From positions 434,001 through 498,000 of the forward strand of contig NZ_JAPJDL010000001.1 in NCBI RefSeq assembly GCF_026242055.1: 64,000 bases of DNA, in the 5' to 3' direction. Each line of letters starts with the position of its first letter. The stretch's first letter is position 1. Source of the DNA: Lentzea sp. NEAU-D7. Its GTDB lineage: Bacteria > Actinomycetota > Actinomycetes > Mycobacteriales > Pseudonocardiaceae. Positions 8,303 through 19,600 of this stretch are shown in pieces. The position numbers and the translations under genes are program-made. The notes below the pieces were generated by a model that saw nothing but the letters and a program-made list of their open reading frames with translations, ran no database searches and had not been told where the DNA came from.

Positions 8303-9313
8303 TCAGATCAGGCGGGCGGTCGCCGAGGCGCGACGCTCGTGGGACTTGCGCAGGTCGGTCGTGATGCTGACCCGCTTGAGCCAGCGGTCCGTGCCGTCGT
8401 AGCGCGCCTGGAACGCCTGCCTGCCGTGCGCGAGGCGGTGGTTGTTGATGATGAGGACGTCACCCGGCTCCAGGGCGACGTCCAGGCAGGACGCCTCCAG
8501 CAGGTCGCTGACCGCCTGCAGGGCCTCGCGCGCGGCGGGGTCCGCGGGCGTCTCCATGAAGTACGGGTCGATGCGGATGTACGGGTGCTCGCGCGATCCG
8601 TAAAGGACGGCGACGCGGTTGTCGTCGGCCTTCATCTGGTCGATCTCCGAGAACTCGGCGTCGACGCCCTTGGTCTCGTTGTGCTTGGCCAGGTGCGAGT
8701 CGTCCGGCCGGATCAGGAAGTTCGGCTCGTGCAGGAGCTCGAGGTGCTTGGCGTCGAGCGACCGCAGGTCGGGCTCGGAGACGATCGTCGCGACCCCGTC
8801 GGGGTTGCGCAGGCACTCCAGCAGCAGGTAGTCGGCGCGCCACGGGTGGAACGCGTCCTCGGTGTGCAGCGTGAGCGTGTCGGTGCTGCCGATCCCCATC
8901 TGCTCGGTCTCGAAGCCCTTGATGGGGAAGATGTCGTGCACGAGCCGGGCGTCCTGCTGGGTCTTCCAGCCGAACGGCTCACCGAGCAGGGAGCCGTGCA
9001 GCAGCAGGAGGATCTCCTCGGCGAACTCCGGGGTCGGCGTCGGCCGGCCACGCCAGTGCTGCGGCGTCGGGCCGATGCGCGAGTCGTCGATGTTGTGACC
9101 GCGGACGACGGCGTAGCCCAGCTCGTCCTCCAGCGCGAAGTCGCGCAGGAAGCGGCGCTGGCCCACGGGCAGTTCGGCGGCGAGCAGCGGCAGGTCGCGC
9201 AGCAGCTGCTCGTCCGCCGGGCCCGAGTACTCCTTGGCGATGCGCAGTGTCAGGTTCTCGGCCTCGGCGGCTTCTTCGGCCGACAGGGCGTAGATCCGCT
9301 TGGATGTGGACAA
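8303..9313 (-). CDS. VioC/AsnO-like Fe(II)/2-oxoglutarate amino acid hydroxylase (first copy)
   Basis: A 336-residue clavaminate-synthase-like oxygenase. H150 and E152 in LHTEDAFHP and H296 in RLAHGRQ form the iron triad; R310 in GTDRWLKR is the predicted 2-oxoglutarate ligand, at the same 14-residue spacing as in its paralogue. ECLRNPDG and IRPDDSHL match the VioC-type pattern. The start is TTG 9313, chosen because GGGGGAG lies 7 nt upstream and no ATG is near. It begins 12 nt after the second NRPS gene. Candidate reaction: 3-hydroxylation of arginine as the first step towards a capreomycidine-type residue. Asn, Orn or Lys hydroxylation is also possible in this family. Confidence 0.88.
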   Translation of the reverse strand: MSTSKRIYALSAEEAAEAENLTLRIAKEYSGPADEQLLRDLPLLAAELPVGQRRFLRDFALEDELGYAVVRGHNIDDSRIGPTPQHWRGRPTPTPEFAEEILLLLHGSLLGEPFGWKTQQDARLVHDIFPIKGFETEQMGIGSTDTLTLHTEDAFHPWRADYLLLECLRNPDGVATIVSEPDLRSLDAKHLELLHEPNFLIRPDDSHLAKHNETKGVDAEFSEIDQMKADDNRVAVLYGSREHPYIRIDPYFMETPADPAAREALQAVSDLLEASCLDVALEPGDVLIINNHRLAHGRQAFQARYDGTDRWLKRVSITTDLRKSHERRASATARLI

Positions 9314-9325
9314 GGACTGCTCCCC

Positions 9326-12300
9326 CTAATTCCGGTTCAGGTGTGCGATCAGGGCCTCTGCGGCTTCCCGGAAGCGGGATGCGACCCGTCGCACGGTCTC
9401 GGTGCGGTGCAGGTTGGTGCTGTGGTGCCATTCGACGAGGAGCTCTCCCTCGCCGGTGCGCTCGATCTCGAGGTGCAGCGCGTACGGACGCAGTCCGCGG
9501 CTGGTGCTCTCGCCGCACAGGTCACCCGGTAGTTCGTCGACGATGAGGCCCCTGACCTCGTCGTCGTTCACGGAGTCCGTTCCGCCCGTGAAGTTGATGT
9601 TGATCTGACGGTCCGGCGCGGCACGGAGGCGGAGCACCTCCGGGTCTTCGGCCGTCAGGTGGCGCAACGCGCCGTAGCCGACTCCGTGCCGTGGCACGGC
9701 TTTCAGGCTTTCGCTCACCGCGGCGACGACTCCGGCGGCGTCGCCCAGGTCGTCGTGCCGGAGCACCACCGGGTGCACCGAGGTGAACCAGCCGACCGTG
9801 CGGGACAGGTCCGTGCCCGGTGCCAGGCTTTCGCGGCCGTGGTGTTCGAGGTCGACGACGACGGTGCCGGTGCCGGCCCACTCCCCCAGCGTCTGCAGCA
9901 GCGCGGCCAGGACCACGTCGAGGACCTTCGCGTTCGGCAGCCCCGCGGCGCCGACGGTGACCTCCTCGACGGCGGCGGAGTCCTCGGTGTTGGCCCCCGT
10001 CGCGTCGACCGGCAGCGTGAAGCCGGTCTCCACCCGCTCAAGCCAGTACGGCAGCTCGTCGCGGACCTCGGCGCTGTCCGCGAAGGCCGTGACGGACTCG
10101 GCCCACCTCCGGAACGACGTGGTCTTCGCCCCGAGGGGTTCGCCCCGGTAGGCCGAGTCGAGGTCCTCCAGCAGGATGTTCCAGGAGACGCCGTCGACCA
10201 CCAGGTGGTGCACGACGAGGCCGAGCAACGCGGGCTCGTCGCCGCGGTCGAACAGAACTGCGGCCACGAGAGGGCCGTTCGCGAGGTCCAGCGAACGTTG
10301 CAGCGCGTCCATGTGCTCCCGGACATCGCCCTGGACGACCCTGAACGCCGCGGCCTCGCCCGGCTCGGCGACGTGCTGCCGCCAGCCGTCGGGCCCGTGG
10401 TGCAGGCGGGTGCGCAGGGCGTCGTGGTGGGTCACCAGCGCGTCGAGCGCGGCGGAAAACCTGCCGGCGTCGACGTCCGGCGCGAGCTCGAAGAGCCCCG
10501 ACCAGTTCCAGTGGTTCCGGTCGTCGATGGCGGCCTTGGTGAACCACCGCTGGATGGGCGTCAGCGGCACGGGTCCGGTGACCGGGCCCTCCTCGACCAG
10601 CACGGGGGCGGTGGCCACGGCGGCCAGCTCGGCGACCGTCTGGTGCGTGAACAGGTCGGCGACCGCGAGGCCGAGGCCCGCGGCACGCGCCCGTGCCACG
10701 ACCTGGAGGCAGGCGATCGAGTCGCCGCCCAGGTCGAAGAAGTTGTCGTGCACGCCGACGCGGTCGGCACCCAGCAGCTTCGTCCAGATGCCCGCCAGCG
10801 CTCGTTCCGCGTCGGTGCGCGGGGCGAGGTACGCGCCCTCCGACTCCGGTGCCGCCGGTTCCGGCAGTGCACGGCGGTCGAGCTTGCCGTTGGGCGTCAG
10901 GGGCAGCGCGTCGAGTTCGACGAACGCCGACGGCACCAGGTGGTCGGGCAGCCGCTCGCGCAGGAACGCGCGCAGTTCTGCCGTGCCCGTGCTCGTGACC
11001 ACGTAGGCGACGAGGCGCTTCCCGGTTCCGGACGACGTGGCCACGACAGCCGCGGCCCGCACGTCCTCGTGCGTGCCCAGCAGCGCCTCGACCTCGCCGG
11101 GCTCGACCCGGAAGCCCCGGATCTTGACCTGCTCGTCGGCCCTGCCGAGGAACTCCAGCATGCCGTCGGAGCGCCAGCGAGCGCGGTCACCGGTGCGGTA
11201 CAGGCGTTCCCCGGATCCCGTGGGGTCGGGGACGAACCGCTCCGCCGTGAGATCCGCGCGGCCGACGTAGCCGCGGGCCACACCAGGGCCGCCGACGAAC
11301 AGCTCGCCCGCCACGCCCGCCGGCACGATCTGCAGCCACGGGTCGAGGACCAGGGCCCGCATGCCCGCGAACGGCCTGCCGATGGGCACCTGCGCGCCGA
11401 TGTCGCCGAGGGTGTGGATCGTGCATGTCATGGTGGTCTCGGTGGGCCCGTAGGCGTTCACGATGCGCAGGTCCGGACGGCGTTCGCGGGCCGTGCGGGC
11501 GTGCTGGGCCTGCAGGGCGTCACCGCCGACCACGAGCAGGCGCAGGCCGTCGAGGACGTCGGGCGAGGTCTCGACCAGCTGGTGGAAGAGGCCGGTGGTG
11601 AGCAGGGAGGCCGTGATGCCGTTCTCGCGCAGGAACTTCCCGACGTCCATCCGTTCGGCGATGTCCGCGGGGCCGACGACGAGGGTGGCGCCGTTGAGCA
11701 GCGCCAGCCAGATCTCGAACGCTCCGGTGTCGAAGCCGATGCCGGCGAGGTGTGAGACGACGTCACCGGGTCCGACCCGCACGGCGGGATCGGTGCACAC
11801 CCTGGCCACGCCCTCGTGGGTCAGTGACACGCCCTTGGGCACGCCTGTCGAACCCGAGGTGAACAGCACGTACAGCTCGCTGCCAGCACCCCCGACGACC
11901 GGCAGGGACCCCTTGGCCTCGGGCAGGTCGAGCACGGTCGCGTCGAGCACGCGCACCCGAGGGATGTCGAGAGGCCACTCCCCTGCCGTGACGACGACTC
12001 CGACCCCGGCCGTGCCGATCATCTGGGCGAGCCGGGCGGTGCCCTGCGCCGGGTCGAGCGGGACGTAGCTGCCTCCGGCGCCGATCACACCGAGCATGGC
12101 GATGATCAGCTCAGGGCCGCGGTCGAGGTGGAGTCCGACCCTGGTGCCCGTGCCGACGCCGTTGGCGCGCAACCACTCGGCGACACCCGCGGCCCTGCGG
12201 TCGAGCTGGGCGTAGGTGAGGTCGGTGCCGCCGCGCAAAGCAGGACGGTCCGGATGCGCCGCGACCTGCCGGCCGAACAGCTCGGCCAGGTGGGCCGACG

Positions 12301-13640
12301 GCATCTGGCGGGCCTCGGACGAGCTCCACCCGAGCACCTCAGCGCGCTGGGCGGCGTCGAGCAGGGCGATCTCCCGCACGGGCGTGCCGGGCCGCGCGGC
12401 GACCGTGACGAGGATGCGTTCGAGCTGGTCCAGCAGCGCCTCGACGGTGGCGTCGTCGAACGCGCCGGTGGAGTACTCGCACAACAGGGCCAGCTGACCG
12501 TCGACGTCGACGACGAGCTTCAGCGGATAGCGTCCCTGCTCCAGCAACGCGGGCGAGTCGAACTCGTCGGCGTCGTCACCGTCACCGTCGTCGAACCCGC
12601 CGGGCAGGTTCTGGACCGCGACGATGCTCTCGAACAGCCTCGGCACACCGGCCACCCGCTGGATGTCGACCAGCGGCGAGTGCTCGAACCGCTGCGCGGC
12701 GACCTGTCCGTCCTGGACGGTCCGCAGCCACCGGTCGAACGGGGTGCGGTCGCCGGGGACCTGGACCCGCACGGGCAGCGTGTTGATGAACAGTCCGACG
12801 ATCGACTCGACACCGGCCAGCTCGGCGGGCCGCCCCGACACGGTGAGGCCGAAGACCACGTCGTCGTCACCGCTGTGCGCAGCCAGCAGCAACGCCCACG
12901 CGGCCTGCACGACGGCACTGATCGTGACGCGCTCGGTCCGTGCGAGCCCTTCCAGTGCCAGGGCCACGCTCTCGGGCAGTTCGCGGTGGCGCCTGCCCTG
13001 CTCCCAGTGCACACGGGTGGTGCGGTCGACCGGCAGTGCCGTGGGCGAGGTGAAGCCGTCGAGGTACTCGCGCCAGAACTCGTCGGCGGAGGGCTGTTCC
13101 TGAAGCCAGGCGATGTAGTCGCGGTAAGGACGCACCGGCGGCAGCGACCGCCCCCGGTAGGCCGCGAACACCTCGTCCCAGACCAGCGGGATGCTCCAGC
13201 CGTCGAGGTACAGGTGGTGGAACGTGAACACGACCCACTGGCGGTCGCCCCGGTCGGCCACGTACACCCGCAGCAACGGCGCCGTGGTGACGTCGAACCC
13301 GCGCCGCTGGTCGGCGTCGAGCAGCTCGTCCAGTGCGGCGGCGGGGTCGGCGACGGAGGTCCAGTCGAGCACCTCGAACGGCACGTCGACGCCGCCCACG
13401 ACGACCTGCAGCGGTTCCTCGACGCCCTCCCACACGAACGCGCTGCGCAGCGCGGGATGGCGGCCGACGACGGTGCGCCAGGCTTCCCGCATGGCCGCCA
13501 CGTCGAGCGGTCCGCGCAGCTCGCGCACGTCCTGCGCCCAGTACACGGCGGTGTCGGCGGGCGCCTCCAGGACGTGGAAGAGCATGCCCTGCTGCATCGG
13601 CGACAACGGGTACGCGTCCACCAGGTCCGGCACCCGTGCC
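9326..13640 (-). other. NRPS module 10 (C-A-T-E), terminal module
   Basis: Condensation domain with canonical HHLYLDGWS (near 13191-13222). The A domain has FDTGAFEIW and NAYGPTETTMT, giving DTFLVGAMTK, for which I recognise no substrate. The carrier site is FFDLGGDSI (near 10705-10745). The E domain has HHLVVDGVSW and ends the protein, so the C-terminal residue should be D. Boundaries are approximate. Confidence 0.8.
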
Positions 13641-16600
13641 CGCAGGGGCTCCAAGTCCGCCAACGGCTTCGCGGTGGCCTGCGAGACGGTGGCGACGCCC
13701 GTGTGGGCGGCGATCTGCCGGATGGTCTGGTGCGTGAAGATGTCGGCGATCTTCAGCTCCAGACCCGCTTCCCGGGCCCTGGCGACGATCTTGAGGCTGA
13801 CGATCGAGTCGCCGCCCAGTTCGAAGTAGTTGTCGTGGACGCCGACTCGTTCGACCCCGAGCACCTCCGACCACACGGCGGCGAGGGCTTGTTCGACGTC
13901 GGTGGAGGGTGCCTCGTGGCTCGCGGAGTCCGGCGCCTCGGGCAGCGGCAGTGCGCGCTTGTCGAGCTTTCCGTTGCTGTTCAACGGCAACTCGTCGAGC
14001 GGCACGATCGCCGACGGCACCAGGAACTCGGGCAGCCGTTCACCGAGGAACGCCCGCAGGTCCGCCGGTTCGGCGGTGCTCACGACGTAGGCGACGAGGC
14101 GCTTGCCCTGCGGCAGCTCGCGCACGACGACAGCGGCGTTGGCGACGTCGGGGTGGCCGGCGAGCACGTGCTCGACCTCGCCCGGTTCCACCCGGAAGCC
14201 GCGGATCTTGACCTGGTCGTCGGTGCGGCCGACGAAGTCGACAGCGCCGTCCGCGCCCCACCGCACCAGGTCACCGGTGCGGTACAGGCGAGCGCCCGGC
14301 ACGGACGGGTCGGGAACGAACCGCTCGGCGGTCAGGTCCGCTCGACCCGCATAGCCGCGGGCCAGACCGGTGCCGCCGATGTACAGCTCTCCGGGCACGC
14401 CGACCGGAGTCGGCTGGAGCCAGCGGTCCAGCACCGAGAAGCGCAAGCCGCGCAAGGCGTCGCCGATGGGCACTGTCGCCGGGCCGAGCCGGCCGGTGTG
14501 CATGTCGTGGAACGACGCGTACGCAGTGGACTCGGTCGGGCCGTACATGTTGTAGATCGCCACGGCCGGGTTCGCGTCGAGCACCTTGCGCGCCTGGACC
14601 GGAGACATGCCCTCGCCCCCGGCGAGGACCTTGCGGTGCCCGGAGAACACGCCGGGGTCGGTGTCCGCCAGCTGGTGGAACAGACCGGTGGTCATGAACG
14701 ACAACGTGACGCCGTGTGCCGGGTAGAACGTGGCGACGTCCAGGCGTTCGGCGAGGTTCGCGGGAGCCACGGCGAGCGTCGCACCGTTCAGCAACGCGGT
14801 CCAGATCTCCCAGGTCGACGCGTCGAACGACACCGCGGCCATGTGCGCCACGACATCACCGGGGCGAGCGGCGACCGCCGGGTCGAGCACGACCCGCACG
14901 ACACCTTCCTCGGTGACCTCGACGCCCTTCGGCACACCGGTCGAGCCCGACGTGAACATCGTGTAGACGAGCCGCTCGGGCAACGACGGCACCAGCCGGT
15001 CGTCGGGCTCCGCGGCGAGATCGGCCAGCTCGGCCACGCCGAGGATCGGCGCGTCCAGGGCGTAGTCGCCACGGGACACCACCAGCTCGACCCCGGCGGC
15101 CGTCTGCACGTCACGCAACCGACCGTGCGGCAACGCGGGATCAAGCGGAACGTACGTCCCACCCGCTTGCGTCACAGCGAGAATCGCGACCACGAGATCC
15201 ACGGACCGCTCGAACCACAGCCCGACCCGCGTCTCCACACCGACACCAGCGGCACGCAGACCCGAATCCACTCGAGCTACCCGCTCACCCAGCTCGGCAT
15301 AGGTCAGCTCGCGGTCACCGTCACGCACGGCGACTTCACCGGGGTAGCGGGCGACAGCGAGGCGGAACCGCTCGGCCAGCCCGATGAAGGGTTCGTCCAC
15401 CGCGGGCCCCAGGCCCCAGCCGGTCACGGGCTCGGGAGTCACCTCGCGCACGGCGGCGGCAGGCCGGCGGGCGGCGGCGGTGAGCACCTCGGCCAGCTGA
15501 CCGAGCAGGCGCTCCACAGTGGATGGATCGAACGCGCCGGTGGAGAAGTTGGCCTCGACCTTCAGCGTCGCCTCGAGGTCGACGGCGAGGATCATCGGGT
15601 AGTGCATCTGCTCGACCGAGTCGGTCGAGGCGAACAGCTCCCCTGGGTCCTCCTCACCCTCCTCCGGCGCCTCGCCCTGCGGGTAGTTGCCGAAGACGAG
15701 CATGCTGTCGAACAGGCCACCGGTGGCCACGCGCTGGATGTCGGCGAGCGGTGTGTGCTCGTGCCGCTGCACGGCGACCTGGTTCTCCTGCAGGTCTCCG
15801 AGCCAGTCCGCGAACGACCGCTCCCACGCCACCTCCACCCGCACCGGCAGGGTGTTGATGAACAGGCCGACGATCGACTCCACCCCGGGCAGGTCGGCCG
15901 GACGGCCGGACACGGTCAGGCCGAACACGACGTCGTCCTCGCCCGAGTAGGCCGACAGCAGCACGGCCCACGCCGCCTGCACGACCGTCGACAGGGTGAT
16001 CCGCCGGTCGCGGGCCAGGGCGACGAGCGCCGTCGTGACGTCGCGGGGCAGCCCCAGTTCCCGGCGGTCCTGGGCCCAGTGCTCGCGCACCACCCGGTCG
16101 ACCGGCAACGGCGTCGCCGAGTCGAACCCGGCGAGGTACTCGCGCCAGAACGCCTCGGCCTCGGCGGAGTCGCGCTGCGCCAGCCACGCGATGAAGTCCC
16201 GGTACGGCCGGACCGGCGGCAGCGGCTCGCCCTGGTAGGCGGCGGTGACCTCGTCCCACAGCAGCGGGATGCTCCAGCCGTCGGCGTAGAGGTGGTGGAA
16301 GGCCAGCAGGATCCAGTGGCGGCCGCGGCCCTGGGCGACGTGCACGCGCAGCAGTGGCGCGGTGGTGAGGTCGCACCCGCGAGCGCGGTCGTCGGCCAGC
16401 AGCTGCTCGACGGCGGCGTCGGGATCCGTGACGTCGGACCAGTCGTGCACCTCGAACGGCACCTCGACGTCACCCACGACGACCTGGAGCGGCTCGCGCA
16501 CACCCGACCAGACGAAGCCGGTGCGCAGCGCGGGGTGCCGGTCGAGCACGAGCTGCCAGGCCGCGCGCATGGCGTCGACGTCGAGCTCGCCAGTCAGCTC

Positions 16601-19600
16601 CCGCACGTCCTGCGTCCAGTAGACGCCGCTGTCCGGTGACTCGACGGCGTGGAAGAGCATGCCCTGCTGCAACGGCGACAACGGGTAGGCGTCGGTCAGT
16701 CCGGGCGTCCCGGCGACCAGGGCGTCCACAGAGGACTGGTCGAGGGCGGCCAGCGGAACGTCGGACGGTGTCAGGCCGTGCGCGCCGGACCGGCAGTGGT
16801 CGACGATGCCGGCCAGCGCGGCCACGTAGGCCTCGGCGAGCTGTTCGACGGTCGAGCGCAGGTGGAGGTTGGTGCTGTACTGCAACTCCACGGCCAGTGT
16901 CCCGTCGGCGGCCTGGACGACCTCGACGCCGAGCACGTGCGAGCGCAGGCCGCCGTCCCCCTCGGCGGGACCGCACAGGTCCTCGGGCAGCTCGCGGGCG
17001 AACAGGCCCACGGCCTCGTCCTCCGCGGCGTCGACACCACCGAGGTAGTTGAAGACGACCGGGCGCGCCGGGGCGTCGCGGAGCTGCTCGTCCCGTTCGC
17101 GCAGCACGGTGTAGCCGACACCGCGGCGCGGCACGGCCCGCAGCTGCTCCTTGACGCTCTTGATGAGACCGGCGACGTCCTCGAGGTCGTCGTGGTGCAG
17201 GCCAACGGGGTGGATGGCGGTGAACCAGCCGACGGTGCGGCTGAGGTCGATGCCGTCGGCGATCGCCTCGCGGCCGTGGCTCTCCAGGTCGATGGCGGCG
17301 GCGCCGGTGCCGGTCCACCGCCCGAGGACCTGCAGCAGTGCGGCGAGGAGCAGTTCGTGGCCCTGGGTGCGGTAGGCGCGGTGGGCCTGGGTGAGCAGCA
17401 CCGAGGTGCGGGCCGCGTCGAGGGTCACGCAAACGGACTCGGTCGAGTCCTCCGTGTTCGGACCGTCGAGGTCGGTCGGCACGGGCGTCGCCGTCCGGAC
17501 GACTTCACGCCACCAGGGCAGCTCGTCCTGGGGGTCGAACGCCTCCAGCGCGGCGGCCCACTCCTGGTACGACGTGGTCTTCGGCGCCAGCGCGCCCGCG
17601 GAGTACGCGGTGTCGAGGTCTTCCAGCAGGACGTTCCAGGAGACCGCGTCCACGACGTAGTGGTGCGCGGTGAGGCCGAACCAAGCCGGCTTGTCGCCGC
17701 GGTCCACGTACACGGCACGCAGCAGCGGCCCGTCCGCGAGGCTCAGCGACGTCTGCGCCGTGGTCATGGCCGCGGTGACGGCCTCGTCCAGGGCCGTGCC
17801 GTCGAGGTCGGTCCTGAGCACGGTCAGGAGTTCGGCCGTCTCGGCGGGCGCGTTCTCCTGGGTGTCGCGGTTCAGGCGCAGGCGCAGGGCGTCGTGGTGG
17901 GCGACGACGGTGGCGAGCGCGGCCCGCATCGTGCCCGCGTCGGTTCCCTGTGCCAGCTCGAACATGCCGGACCAGTTGAAGTGGTCGCGGTGCGGCAGGT
18001 TCTCGCGGAGGAACCAGCTCTGGATGGGCGTGAAGGCCACAGGTCCGCTGACGGTGCCCTGGTCGGCCGAGCTGGGCTCGGACGTGCCGGCGCGGGCGGC
18101 GAGCTCGTGGACCGTCTGGTGGGTGAAGAGGTCGGCGATCTCCAGCCGCAGTCCCGCGGCACGGGACCGCGAGACGATCTGGAGGCTGACGATCGAGTCG
18201 CCACCCAGTTCGAAGAAGTTGTCGTGGACACCGACCCGTTCGACGCCGAGGACCTGCGACCACACCTCGGCGAGCGTGCGCTCGGCTTCGGTGCTGGGCG
18301 GTTCGTACGCGGTGGTGGTCTCGGGTGCGCCGGGGTCGGGCAGTGCGCGCACGTCGAGCTTTCCGTTGCTGTTCAACGGCAGCTCGTCGAGCGGCACGAT
18401 CGCCGACGGCACCAGGAACTCCGGCAGCCGTCCGGCGAGGAAGCGCCTCAGTTCCGCCTGCTCGGCGGTGCTCACGACGTAGGCGATCAGGCGCTTGTCG
18501 TTCACGACCACGGCGGCGTTGGCGACGTCGGGGTGGCCGACGAGCACGTGCTCGACCTCGCCCGGTTCGACCCGGAAGCCGCGGATCTTGACCTGGTCGT
18601 CGGTGCGGCCGACGAAGTCGACCACGCCGTCCGCACCCCAGCGCACCAGGTCGCCGGTGCGGTACATCCGCGCACCCGGTACGTACGGGTCAGCGACGAA
18701 GCGTTCGGCGGCGAGGTCCGCACGACCCGCATAGCCGCGTGCCAAGCCCGTGCCGCCGATGTACAGCTCGCCGGGCACGCCGACAGGGGTCGGCTGGAGC
18801 CAGCGGTCCAGCACGTAGAAGCGCAGGCCCCGCAACGGGATGCCGATCGGGACCGACGACGGCCCGAGCCGTCCGGCGTGCATGTCGTGGAACGACGCGT
18901 ACACGGTGGACTCGGTCGGGCCGTACATGTTGTAGATCGCCACGGCCGGGTTCGCGTCGAGCACCTTGCGCGCCTGGAGAGGCGACATCGCCTCGCCGCC
19001 GGCCAGCACCTTGCGATGGCCGGAGAACACGCCGGGATCGGTGTCCGCGAGCTGGTGGAACAGACCGGTGGTCATGAACGACAACGTCACGCCGTGCTCG
19101 GTGAAGAGCTTCGCGACGTCCAGCCGCTCGGCGAGGTTCGCGGACGCCACGGCGAGCGTCGCACCGCTCAGCAACGCGGTCCAGATCTCCCAGGTCGACG
19201 CGTCGAACGACACCGCGGCCATGTGCGCCACCACGTCACCGGGCACGGCGGTCACCGCCGGGTCGAGCACGACCCGCACAACGCCTTGCTCGGTGACCTC
19301 GACGCCCTTCGGCACACCGGTCGAGCCCGACGTGAACATCGTGTAGGCCAGGCGTTCGGGCGTGGCAACGATTTCCGGCCATGCGGGCGCCCCGGTCACC
19401 AGCTCGGTGAACTCGACCACGCGCGGACCGTCGAGTGCGTAGTCACCACGGGACACCACCAGCTCGACCCCGGCAGCTGTTTGCACGTCACGCAGACGGC
19501 CGTGCGGCAACGCGGGATCGAGTGGCACATACGTCCCACCTGCCTGCGTCACAGCGAGAACCGCCACCACGAGATCCACGGACCGCTCGAACCACAGCCC

